A stretch of 64,000 nt of DNA, taken from contig JAOZHU010000034.1 of assembly GCA_026014705.1 (NCBI GenBank), forward strand, positions 44,081 to 108,080, given 5' to 3'. Below, one piece after another: positions 8,095 to 15,439 of this stretch. Positions within the stretch are counted from its first letter, which is position 1; each line of letters opens with the position of its first letter. The DNA comes from Candidatus Bathyarchaeota archaeon. Lineage in GTDB: Archaea > Thermoproteota > Bathyarchaeia > Bathyarchaeales > Bathycorpusculaceae. The translations under genes were made by a program, and so were the position numbers. Under the pieces are notes generated by a model that did no database searches, was not told the origin of the DNA, and saw nothing but the letters and a program-made list of their open reading frames with translations.

Positions 8095-9103
8095 TCCACC
8101 ACTCCCATTCAAAAGCGTGCTTCACACCATGAATCTCATCTGCAAAACTGCAACATCGTTCTTCCCTTCGCAACGTGTCCAACAAACCCGCTTCTTTCAA
8201 GCGCTCCTCAATTTTATCGTGATAATGAAGAAGCATAGAATCAGACGGAGCAGAAAAATCATGCGCCAAATAGAGGCTTATGGGATACCCAACGCACCGC
8301 GGGTCTTCAGACACACTGGTTAATGGCGATAGCAGGTCCACAATATCTTGGTTAGTTAGGTAATCCATTACGTCACAGCGGAAAACGTTGGGACTATCAG
8401 AGCACAGTTTCACAATTGCAATGTCACCGTATAAGCTTCGGTCCTTGTCAGCTTTTCTCACCGGGTAGTAGACCCAGATATCGTAGGGTGCAATCATGTA
8501 CGTAGTAGCCACCAAATCGCGCCCTTTGTCATCATGTAAAGAAGGCGAATTTTTGCTGATGGCGAGAAGATTAAGTTCGTTTTTTTCACAGTGCTCATAA
8601 AGGGACACACGAAACTTGCGTTCACCACCAAAATAGCCACCGCCATCCAAAAGCAGGTACATACTACGTACATTTCCATGTACGTAGTAAGACATGTATG
8701 GTGCTTCTTTGAGAACTTTTAAGGCCATCTGGCTTTCCAGTTCGATTCTTATGTCTTGTAGAAAACTCCTACGTACATGGGCATCTCCTACAACAGTGCA
8801 TACCCTCTCAGAGTAATCCCAAGTTACATCACGCCCGCTGACTACTGCGCATGAGACGCGCATGAGATAAATGCCCCAATTATTAGCTCTTTTCAAAGTA
8901 CGCGTAGAACAATCAACAGCGATGAAGCAGCCAGTGTGAGTGGACACTTTTTTGAGTGGTCTTATCAGTGACGCGTCGGGTTTGATTGCCACCATAGGTT
9001 CCACTCGCGCTTCAGCGCTGCCTGCTACACGGCCCTTGTCCACGTAGCATCTAAGTTTTTGTTCCATTTCACTGAAGTCGGCATTTATGTGAGCGCTCAT
9101 CAA
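8081..9103 (-). CDS. nurA: NurA 5'-3' nuclease
   Basis: This 340-residue protein fits NurA, the manganese-dependent 5'-3' nuclease that partners HerA. The first metal-binding aspartate lies in FIAVDCSTRT near residue 90, followed by a second acidic stretch LLLDGGGYFGG and a lysine in LLAISKNS. The C-terminal YPISLYLAHDFSAPSDSMLL resembles the last conserved block. Its overlap with herA strongly supports the call. The DNA also carries a perfect 12-bp inverted repeat (8662-8689) and further copies of the same 10- to 12-mer, described as a separate repeat. Confidence 0.82.
   Translation of the reverse strand: MMSAHINADFSEMEQKLRCYVDKGRVAGSAEARVEPMVAIKPDASLIRPLKKVSTHTGCFIAVDCSTRTLKRANNWGIYLMRVSCAVVSGRDVTWDYSERVCTVVGDAHVRRSFLQDIRIELESQMALKVLKEAPYMSYYVHGNVRSMYLLLDGGGYFGGERKFRVSLYEHCEKNELNLLAISKNSPSLHDDKGRDLVATTYMIAPYDIWVYYPVRKADKDRSLYGDIAIVKLCSDSPNVFRCDVMDYLTNQDIVDLLSPLTSVSEDPRCVGYPISLYLAHDFSAPSDSMLLHYHDKIEERLKEAGLLDTLRREERCCSFADEIHGVKHAFEWEWWNDQY
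8496..8778. repeat. Four copies of ATGTACGTAG(TA) inside nurA
   Basis: ATGTACGTAGTA occurs at 8496-8507 and 8678-8689 on the plus strand, and its complement at 8662-8673. A 10-base version lies at 8769-8778 on the minus strand. The 8662-8673 and 8678-8689 copies form a perfect hairpin with a TTCC loop. The 11-base core TGTACGTAGTA also occurs at 14845-14855 and, inverted, at 28625-28635. In the four in-frame cases I checked, different peptides are encoded around it, so a DNA-level role is conceivable. Confidence 0.6.
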
Positions 9104-9240
9104 GACTCTTCCCGCTATATAGAACCGCTAAAGGAAGATAACTTAAGAGTTAGCAACAGATGTTTTAAATTTTGCGAGAAGTAGGACCAACTTAAAGGTG
9201 CCGTTACGTTGAGCCCCCTGTTGGATAGCTAGTTTTCGAC

Positions 9241-9684
9241 TTATTTCATTTGTTGTTTGATTGTCGCGTGAGGCATCTGCGAGGCAAGCTTGTACTGCAG
9301 ACTGCTGCCTTCCCCATTTCTCAAAAGTAGACCCCTATTGGACATTCGTGCTAAATAAGTGGATACTGTGCTCAAGCTTATGGGTTCCTTAAGGTCTTGT
9401 TCATAGGCAGATTGGACATCGCGAGAGGAAAACCAAACCAGTGGAAAACTTTTCTGAATAACTAATCGCACTTTTTCGAATCTTGAAGAGCTTTTGCCCA
9501 CAACCGCACTACCTAAGTTAGGGTTTGCGCTTTCTCCAGGCATACCGCCTAATAATTCTACAAGATCCAATAGGCGAACAGCTTTATCTCTAGTTATTTG
9601 GCCTTCGAAGGCAATGGTATACCGATTGCCCTCACTATCGAAAAGCTCTACGCGCATTTTCCGAGCAGGCATTCTGGTGTACAC
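9241..9684 (-). CDS. Winged-helix DNA-binding protein
   Basis: A 147-residue protein of unknown family. The N-terminus (MRVELFDSEGNRYTIAFEGQITRDKAVRLLDLVELL) looks like a small beta-rich module followed by a helix. Residues 70-135 look like a winged helix, with the helix-turn-helix in FSSRDVQSAYEQDLKEPISLSTVSTYLARM and a wing ending in LQYKL. The start may be Met10 (9657) rather than 9684. It sits between nurA-herA and the putative replication origin, divergent from orc1/cdc6. A role in origin biology or local regulation is inferred from position only. Confidence 0.7.
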   Translation of the reverse strand: MYTRMPARKMRVELFDSEGNRYTIAFEGQITRDKAVRLLDLVELLGGMPGESANPNLGSAVVGKSSSRFEKVRLVIQKSFPLVWFSSRDVQSAYEQDLKEPISLSTVSTYLARMSNRGLLLRNGEGSSLQYKLASQMPHATIKQQMK

Positions 9685-9869
9685 CCTGGGCGGTGTTCAC
9701 AAACTTTACACTTCACACCTTATAGCTGTTATGGTGAAAGAAAAAAAGTGGGTAAGGATAGAAACGCTCTCAAATTAGAAAAAAGGTAAAATTCAAAGAG
9801 GTTTTAACATTACAAGCTTCACAGAGTTTTAAAATATAGTAAAAAAAGTCACGAAGCCTCAGTTGTGCA

Positions 9870-9892
9870 TTTCCAGTAGAAGCAAAGGGGTG
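9870..9892 (+). promoter_or_regulatory. Origin recognition box 1 (ORB-like)
   Basis: Reads TTTCCAGTAGAA, then GCAAAGGGGTG. This is the ORB arrangement of a short TCCA..GAA dyad followed by a G tract, the binding site type of Orc1/Cdc6. It matches the second box at 17 of 21 positions. Confidence 0.7.
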
Positions 9893-10320
9893 CCTTATTC
9901 ACAGGAAATAGACTGAAAACAAGTAACTGAGCGTAAAAGAAAGGTCTTAAAGATACATCTTAATTACAATTTCACATGGTATTCACAAAGTGTGAAGGAA
10001 GAATCGAGAAAGATGATTTATTCAAATTTAACCCATATGTTGAGGGTTTATGCATTTTTTGTGATATATAGAGTAAAGAGAAGTTTTGCTGTTTATCGTT
10101 TCTGTATGAAGGTAAATTTATGAAAAAGGCAGCCACCCCACAATTTCCTCTCGAGCGGATATAATGAGCATAATGAGTAAAAGCAGTTTAAAAAAATCTG
10201 AAGAAACATCTCTAATTTCTTTTACAACAACTATTAATTAAGGCATGCTTACTCTTATCGTATAGGGTGGAGTATTTTTTTAAGTAAATAGTAATATCTC
10301 GTAGAGCAGTTGTTTAAATT

Positions 10321-10345
10321 TCTCCAGTAGAAACATGGGGGAGTG
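10321..10345 (+). promoter_or_regulatory. Origin recognition box 2 (ORB-like)
   Basis: Reads TCTCCAGTAGAA, then ACATGGGGGAGTG. Same orientation as box 1 and 125 bases before the orc1/cdc6 start, so it could serve both initiation and autoregulation. Confidence 0.7.
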
Positions 10346-10469
10346 CGCCTTTAACTCACTTCTTTATTTAACCAATTACATATACCTTAAAGATTATTGT
10401 GTTGTCTAACTACTTTTTTGTACTGTACGATTTATCTGTTCCACACGAAATATCGGTGTTACCTCTGAA

Positions 10470-11729
10470 ATGATCTTGGGATCCAATATGGGAAACTCAC
10501 ACATACTTGATGGTGTATTCGACAAATTCGTCAACGGTGCTAACCTTTTCAAAGATCGTGAAGTCCTACGCCACGATTACCTGCCTGAGAGACTTCCCCA
10601 TAGAGAAGAGCAAATACAACTTCTCGGGCAAACCGTTGCACCAGTACTTAGAGCTGCACGTTGCTCAAACATTTTCATTTATGGTAAAACTGGCACTGGA
10701 AAGACCGCTGTAACTAAATACGTGCTGAGCCGCTTGGAATCCAAAGCAAAAGAATACGGTGCACCAGTCAAGTTCTGCTACGTTAACTGCCGCATGATAG
10801 GATCAGAATATCGCATTTTTGCTGCTCTTAGCCAAAACCTAGGCATGACAATTCCTTTCACTGGATTATCTGTAGGTGAAGTTTTTGATAGATTCCGAAC
10901 AGGGTTGGATTCCTCTCGGACAATTTTCATTGTGGTCCTGGATGAAGTGGACGCTTTAATCAAGGATCGCGGCGACAGTCTTCTCTATGAATTAACTCGC
11001 ATAAATGAAACCTTGCACAAGAGTAAAGTAGCTCTAATCGGCATATCTAACGATTTGCGCTTGAAAGAGTTCCTTGACCCGAGAGTTTTCAGTTCACTTA
11101 GCGAAGAAGAAATGGTCTTCAGACCCTATGATGCTAGTGAACTGCACAATATTCTACTTGAAAGGTCTAGGTTGTCTTTCCATGAAGGCACTCTCTCTGA
11201 CTCTGCACTGAGTATTTGTTCTGCACTGGCTGCTGCCGAGCATGGTGATGCGAGGCGCGCTTTGGATTTGCTTCGTGTTGCCGGGGAGGTTGCAGAGCGT
11301 CAAGGTGCAAGAGCAATCACCGAGGAACATGTAAGGGAAGCTGAAAAGCATATTGAACATAACCGTGTAGTTGATGCGCTACAGAATTTGACTTTACATT
11401 CTAAATTGGTGCTTCTTAGCGTTTACCACTTGAACAAGTCAAGTGCAACTACTGGCGAAATCTACGATGTTTACACTGAGCTTTGCGGTGAATTGGGCAC
11501 TGGTCTTCTTACTCAACGACGTTTGGGCACTCTTGTTAATGAACTTGATGCGATGGGGCTTTTAAACGCGAAGGTGGTCAGCATGGGCAGGTACGGTCGC
11601 ACAAAGAAGCTTCGCTTAGAGGTTTCTCGTACCTTGCTTAAAGAGGTATTCGGGAACGATGTTAGGCTTGGTCATATGGTTGATTATCGCCCAAAAGCTT
11701 TAATGAAGGGCTCCCAAAGCGGCAACTAA
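10470..11729 (+). CDS. cdc6: Orc1/Cdc6 replication initiator
   Basis: The archaeal origin-binding AAA+ initiator, 419 residues. The N-terminal FKDREVLRHDYLPERLPHREEQI block is diagnostic. Walker A is YGKTGTGKT near residues 71-79, Walker B VVLDEVDAL near 155, and sensor 1 LIGISNDLRLK near 192. The lid domain carries GDARRALDLLR near 270, and a C-terminal winged helix follows from about residue 320 (LTLHSKLVLLSVYHLNK). The start is ATG at 10470; Met7 at 10488 is a possible alternative. It lies directly downstream of the candidate origin and is followed by a poly-T tract. Confidence 0.95.
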   Translation: MILGSNMGNSHILDGVFDKFVNGANLFKDREVLRHDYLPERLPHREEQIQLLGQTVAPVLRAARCSNIFIYGKTGTGKTAVTKYVLSRLESKAKEYGAPVKFCYVNCRMIGSEYRIFAALSQNLGMTIPFTGLSVGEVFDRFRTGLDSSRTIFIVVLDEVDALIKDRGDSLLYELTRINETLHKSKVALIGISNDLRLKEFLDPRVFSSLSEEEMVFRPYDASELHNILLERSRLSFHEGTLSDSALSICSALAAAEHGDARRALDLLRVAGEVAERQGARAITEEHVREAEKHIEHNRVVDALQNLTLHSKLVLLSVYHLNKSSATTGEIYDVYTELCGELGTGLLTQRRLGTLVNELDAMGLLNAKVVSMGRYGRTKKLRLEVSRTLLKEVFGNDVRLGHMVDYRPKALMKGSQSGN

Positions 11730-11758
11730 TAGTTGACTTCCCAAATGTGGGGTTCTTC

Positions 11759-11769
11759 AATTTTTTTTT
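11759..11769 (+). terminator. Poly-T transcription terminator after orc1/cdc6
   Basis: A run of nine T residues about 30 bases after the stop codon fits an archaeal intrinsic terminator. It lies at the convergent junction with the PolD small subunit gene. Confidence 0.55.
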
Positions 11770-11811
11770 ACGCTTGTTTGTAGGGCCTTTTAATGATTTG
11801 CAACGCCGTTT

Positions 11812-13362
11812 CTAAACGAATGAAAGCACAGTGGTTTCAAGCGTTTGTAGGTCTACCACTGGCACTTTGCCAGGGGTCGGAACTAACCCGAGTTTTTGCA
11901 TGTACTCGGTTTGTTCTTGCCAACCGCCAGAATTTACGATTAACACTCCACGGTAGTTACAGTAACCCAACACGTGCGTATGTCCTGCGTGGAAAACGTC
12001 TGGTACCCTTTCTATTACGAGGTAGTCTCGGTTTTCTGGCGAAAGCATTGTTTTTCCGCCATAGACTGGTGCGAGGTGGCGGCTTTGCAGTAATAGTTTC
12101 ATTGATTTTTCTGGGTGCTCATGGTCCATGCCTGGTACAGTGGCTATTATGTCATCTAGACTGCGTCCATGGTACATTAGCACTTCAACTTTGTGGAGAC
12201 TGAGTAAACAGGGGTTTCCGACAGAGTACACTTTTCTGGTTTCTTGCAGGGTTTTGAGGTAGTCGTTTGCTATGGCTGGTTGGGGCAGTGATTGCCTTGG
12301 GGCGTCATGGTTTCCAGGCGCAACAATTACTTCCACATAGTCGGGTATTTGCTCGATCAGCCTTGAGGCAAAGCGATATTGTTTGTGGATGTCTTTTACC
12401 ACGAGTTCTTTGGCTTGGTTTGGGTAAATTCCTACGCCGTCAACAATGTCGCCTGCGATGAGTACGTATTTCACGTGGCCTGCTATCTCTTTCATTTCAT
12501 CGTTGCCGTATTTGCCGTTTAGCCACAGTATGAACCTTTTGAAGGCTTCTTTTTGGAATTTGTTGCTGCCTACGTGCATGTCTGAGGTGAGCACGGCGTA
12601 GATGGGTTCGGTTGCCCTGTGCTGCGGTTTCTGTCCCACTTCTGGGAAGATTATGTCTTCGGCTAGGAAGAGGCGGCTTCTTGTTTTCGCGACGGCAATG
12701 CACACGACTTGGTCAGGAAGTAGCAGCCGAGCTTTCTTGTGCAGTTCTTCGGGCGCGTTGTGGGACACAAGTACCGTGGCGCTGGTTTGTAGGTCCTCGA
12801 TTGTTACCATTATCTGCTGTTTTGCTTCGCGTTTTTCGGTTATTATGCCGATTATTTTTAGTTTTGTTTTTGGTGGTGATTTTACGGCTTCCGCTATTGG
12901 TGTTGCCGCTTTGACGTCTATTCTTTGCCTTAGTAATCGTTCCAGCCGTTTGAAGCGGTCTTGGAAGTATTGAAGGTAGTCTTCGATGCTGCCGTTGGAG
13001 TTGAGTTTGCCTGTGGGGTCTTCTACAATGTTGATGTCTGCTTTAACATCTTTTGCGTAGGGGTAGAATGCACTTTGTGTTCCGGTTATTTGTTTTTCGG
13101 GTTGTGTCTCATCGAGTTCGCCTAGTGGTTTGTTTTGCGTTTCTTCTGAGGGCTTCGATGGCTTCAGTAGTGTTTCCAGAAAGGTTCGGTCAATGAAAAA
13201 TGGTTTTTCTTCTAACTCTTTTATTCGTTGTAAGGCTTTGCTTACTACTTCTGTGGGGTCATCTGTGGCTGTGATCATGCTTAGAAATTCGAAGGCGTCT
13301 CTGTTTAGCTGGTATCCTGCTGCAATGGCTGTTTCTATTGCTTTTTGTAGTTTTTCGCTCAT
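11812..13362 (-). CDS. polB: DNA polymerase D small subunit DP1
   Basis: Proofreading 3'-5' exonuclease subunit of PolD, 516 residues. The N-terminal part is a helical domain with a variable linker, then an OB fold (residues 160-240). A calcineurin-like phosphoesterase domain follows, with SDMHVGS, AGDIVDG, APGNHDAPRQ and the late AGHTHVLGY motif. The terminal NSGGWQEQTEYMQKLGLVPTPGKVPVVDL stretch is characteristic of DP1. The start codon overlaps the stop of the DUF429 gene by four bases (ATGA). The large subunit lies at 1-1551 rather than adjacent. Confidence 0.95.
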   Translation of the reverse strand: MSEKLQKAIETAIAAGYQLNRDAFEFLSMITATDDPTEVVSKALQRIKELEEKPFFIDRTFLETLLKPSKPSEETQNKPLGELDETQPEKQITGTQSAFYPYAKDVKADINIVEDPTGKLNSNGSIEDYLQYFQDRFKRLERLLRQRIDVKAATPIAEAVKSPPKTKLKIIGIITEKREAKQQIMVTIEDLQTSATVLVSHNAPEELHKKARLLLPDQVVCIAVAKTRSRLFLAEDIIFPEVGQKPQHRATEPIYAVLTSDMHVGSNKFQKEAFKRFILWLNGKYGNDEMKEIAGHVKYVLIAGDIVDGVGIYPNQAKELVVKDIHKQYRFASRLIEQIPDYVEVIVAPGNHDAPRQSLPQPAIANDYLKTLQETRKVYSVGNPCLLSLHKVEVLMYHGRSLDDIIATVPGMDHEHPEKSMKLLLQSRHLAPVYGGKTMLSPENRDYLVIERVPDVFHAGHTHVLGYCNYRGVLIVNSGGWQEQTEYMQKLGLVPTPGKVPVVDLQTLETTVLSFV

Positions 13363-13955
13363 GTTATGATGTTTCTCCAGTGGTTTTTCCTCGGTACGGT
13401 TATGGCTGCTCTTTTGTTGCCTATTTGCTCTGTTTGCCGCTTTAAATGTAGCCTTGCTGTTAATGCTGCTGTGACAGCGTCGATTTCGTGTGTTGCCAAC
13501 GGGCGTGTTTCTATTTCGCCCTTTAGTTCTAGTGCTTTCAGTGTTTCTTGGATTGCCTTCCAGTCTTTTAATGGTATTTGCAGGGCTTTGCGCGTTGAAG
13601 TTGGATGCACTTCAATCGTTCTATATGCTTTCCTTTTTAATAGTCTATTCAATTTTACTGCGCGTTCGGTTAACGTTTTCATTGCGGGCAGAGTTGGAGG
13701 GAATACGCGGTAGCCCTTTTTCCTCATTTCTCTTTCTGCGGGTCTGAATGTTTCCCCCTTTTTCGGCAAGCTCAAAGGGGCGTCTATGGCGACGAGGACT
13801 GGTTTGTTTACTGTTATGTACTCTAAAATCTCTGTGTCTGTGTGGATTACGCTTGTTTCCACGGTCTTGTTTTTTAGCAGTGCTATTCCTGTTGGATTCT
13901 TACTTAACCCTGCCAAATCTATGCCAATTGTACATTCGCCATCAAATTTCAACAT
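13359..13955 (-). CDS. DUF429-type protein, predicted RNase H-like fold
   Basis: A 198-residue protein that begins IGIDLAGLSKNPTGIALL, the first strand-turn-strand of an RNase H-like fold with its aspartate. VLVAIDAPLSLP and FRPAEREMRKKGYRVFPP follow, and HEIDAVTAALTARLH carries a late acidic pair. This pattern matches DUF429, whose function is not established; nuclease activity is a prediction of fold. The four-base ATGA overlap with the PolD small subunit implies translational coupling, which suggests a link with DNA metabolism. Confidence 0.75.
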   Translation of the reverse strand: MLKFDGECTIGIDLAGLSKNPTGIALLKNKTVETSVIHTDTEILEYITVNKPVLVAIDAPLSLPKKGETFRPAEREMRKKGYRVFPPTLPAMKTLTERAVKLNRLLKRKAYRTIEVHPTSTRKALQIPLKDWKAIQETLKALELKGEIETRPLATHEIDAVTAALTARLHLKRQTEQIGNKRAAITVPRKNHWRNIIT

Positions 13956-14032
13956 GCATGCTCCTGTTTATACACGTAACTCTTATTTAGATATGTTCCC
14001 AAATATGTCAACCGTTAACGAGGAGCTTTGCC

Positions 14033-15004
14033 ATGGGAGAATTGCGGAAGGTTCAACGTACACCTACTGGAACTTTCTTTGTTTGTTTGCCACGAGCTTG
14101 GGCTGAACAGCACGGGTTGGAGAAGGGCAATTTGGTGGAAGTCGGGGAAACCGGTGATGGCAAACTCTTTATTGACCCGAAGTATGCTGCTGCGCCTTTG
14201 CCTAAAGTTGCCTCATTGACTGCTGGTCCTTATTTGCGGCGTGAAATTATCAGTCGTTACCTTCTCGGGTTTGACATTATCCGTATAGAGGCAAAGGACC
14301 GCATTGCCTTCGACATTAGGAACGTTGTTAAGAGTACAATGGGCTCTTTGGTTGGCTTAGAGATTGTTGAAGAGAGCCATTCGCAGATAGTTCTCCAGTG
14401 TTTGTTGGAGCCTGCCAGTTTTCTGCCAGAGAAAATCTTGCGTCGGAACTACTCTATAGTTGCAGGGATGCATCGTGACGCGTTGGGGTCTTTCGTTGAC
14501 GGCGATTTGCAGTTGGCTAAGAGCGTTACTGTTCGAGATGATGAGAGCAACAGGTTCTATTTCTTGTTGGTGCGTATTCTGCGTACGATAATCCAGAATC
14601 CCAGTTTAAGCGAAAAGTTTGGGATAACTTCCCTTGACTGCTTAGATTACCGTTTGGCAGCGAGTTTAATTGAGGCAATTGGTGACGCTTCTGTGCAGGT
14701 GGCTGCTAAGACAATTGAACTCAATGGTGCTGCGCCTCCTGAAACGCTGCGGCGGCTGCTTGTTGCGCTGCAGGCTGTCTGCTATGAGGCTCATGAGCAA
14801 GCGTTGAAGGCGTTTGTGAATAGTGACATTGCTCTGGCTGAGGGTGTACGTAGTATGCATGAACGGATCCAATTGCTGTTTCCTGAAATTGAACGCACTG
14901 CTAAAAATCACCCGCTTGAAGTGATGCCTCATGTTTTAGCTGTGGCGGCTTTTCTAAGGCAGATTTACGAGCATAGCGTGGACTTGACAGATTTGGTGGT
15001 CTAA
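14033..15004 (+). CDS. PhoU-domain regulator with N-terminal AbrB-like DNA-binding domain
   Basis: A 323-residue protein. Residues 1-50 (VQRTPTGTFFVCLPRAWAEQHGLEKGNLVEVGE) form a swapped-hairpin AbrB/SpoVT DNA-binding domain. Residues about 110-315 are all helical and contain two PhoU repeats, with the acidic metal-binding pattern around RDDESNRFYFLLVR and AEGVRSMHER. Archaeal AbrB-PhoU fusions are usually called phosphate uptake regulators; no pst genes are present here. The ATG is preceded by GAGGAG, and an ATTTAGATAT TATA-like box lies near 13984-13993. Confidence 0.82.
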   Translation: MGELRKVQRTPTGTFFVCLPRAWAEQHGLEKGNLVEVGETGDGKLFIDPKYAAAPLPKVASLTAGPYLRREIISRYLLGFDIIRIEAKDRIAFDIRNVVKSTMGSLVGLEIVEESHSQIVLQCLLEPASFLPEKILRRNYSIVAGMHRDALGSFVDGDLQLAKSVTVRDDESNRFYFLLVRILRTIIQNPSLSEKFGITSLDCLDYRLAASLIEAIGDASVQVAAKTIELNGAAPPETLRRLLVALQAVCYEAHEQALKAFVNSDIALAEGVRSMHERIQLLFPEIERTAKNHPLEVMPHVLAVAAFLRQIYEHSVDLTDLVV

Positions 15005-15221
15005 ATCCGGTTGCTACTTTGGGCTTAGGTGTGTGGCTTGATGTGCTCTGCGGGGTTTATACCCCCTTATTTATAGTAAACAACATGCTTTTGGTTGTGA
15101 AAAATGCTAATAGCCGCTTGTTCCTCTCTTTTTCTGCAGTGATTGCCTGTTAGACTCCGAACATGTTGGCGTGTGCGATACTGAAAACGTTTTATGACAG
15201 TACCGTACTCCTTTTATTCGA

Positions 15222-15350
15222 GCCGGGGTGGCGGAGTGGTTATCGCGCTGGCCTCGAGATCCGCGTAAGCAGAATGTGGGCTATGCGAATAGGGCAGGAT
15301 AGCCAGTGGGCCTTTGGCTCGCAGGGGTTCGAGTCCCTTCCCCGGCGCCA
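15222..15350 (+). tRNA. tRNA-Ser(CGA) with intron and encoded CCA
   Basis: The acceptor stem pairs GCCGGGG with CCCCGGC, followed by discriminator G and CCA. The D stem is GCG/CGC. The anticodon stem is CTGGC/GCCAG and the loop CTCGAGA gives anticodon CGA at 15255-15257. The 42-base intron spans 15259-15300, after position 37, the canonical archaeal site. The long variable arm pairs GGGCC with GGCTC, typical of class II serine tRNA. The T stem-loop is AGGGG, TTCGAGT, CCCTT. A TATA-like TTTTATGA lies near 15190. Confidence 0.93.
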
Positions 15351-15439
15351 CTAACATATCGTAGCAAAGGCGCCCTTAGCGTTACTTTAACGCCACCTAT
15401 AATCCAATTTTTACCCCTCACCTGAGGGAAAGGTTTGTG

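Larger units (their letters stand above)
9685..10469. other. Candidate chromosomal replication origin
   Basis: A 785-base gene-free and clearly AT-rich stretch directly upstream of orc1/cdc6. It contains two ORB-like elements in the same orientation (9870-9892 and 10321-10345) with AT-rich, potentially unwindable DNA between them (for example around 10010-10110 and 10205-10320). A weak inverted ORB-like sequence lies near 10134-10156. Origins next to orc1/cdc6 with such elements are well known in archaea, and both PolD subunits lie within 11 kb. No gene is evident in this stretch. Confidence 0.75.

Noticed and set aside
10134-10156. Third, inverted ORB-like element in the origin region
   Set aside because: Only the CACCCC end and part of the dyad match; too weak to call.
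15163-15354. 63-codon frame over the tRNA
   Set aside because: It is simply the tRNA-Ser sequence with its flanks read in frame.
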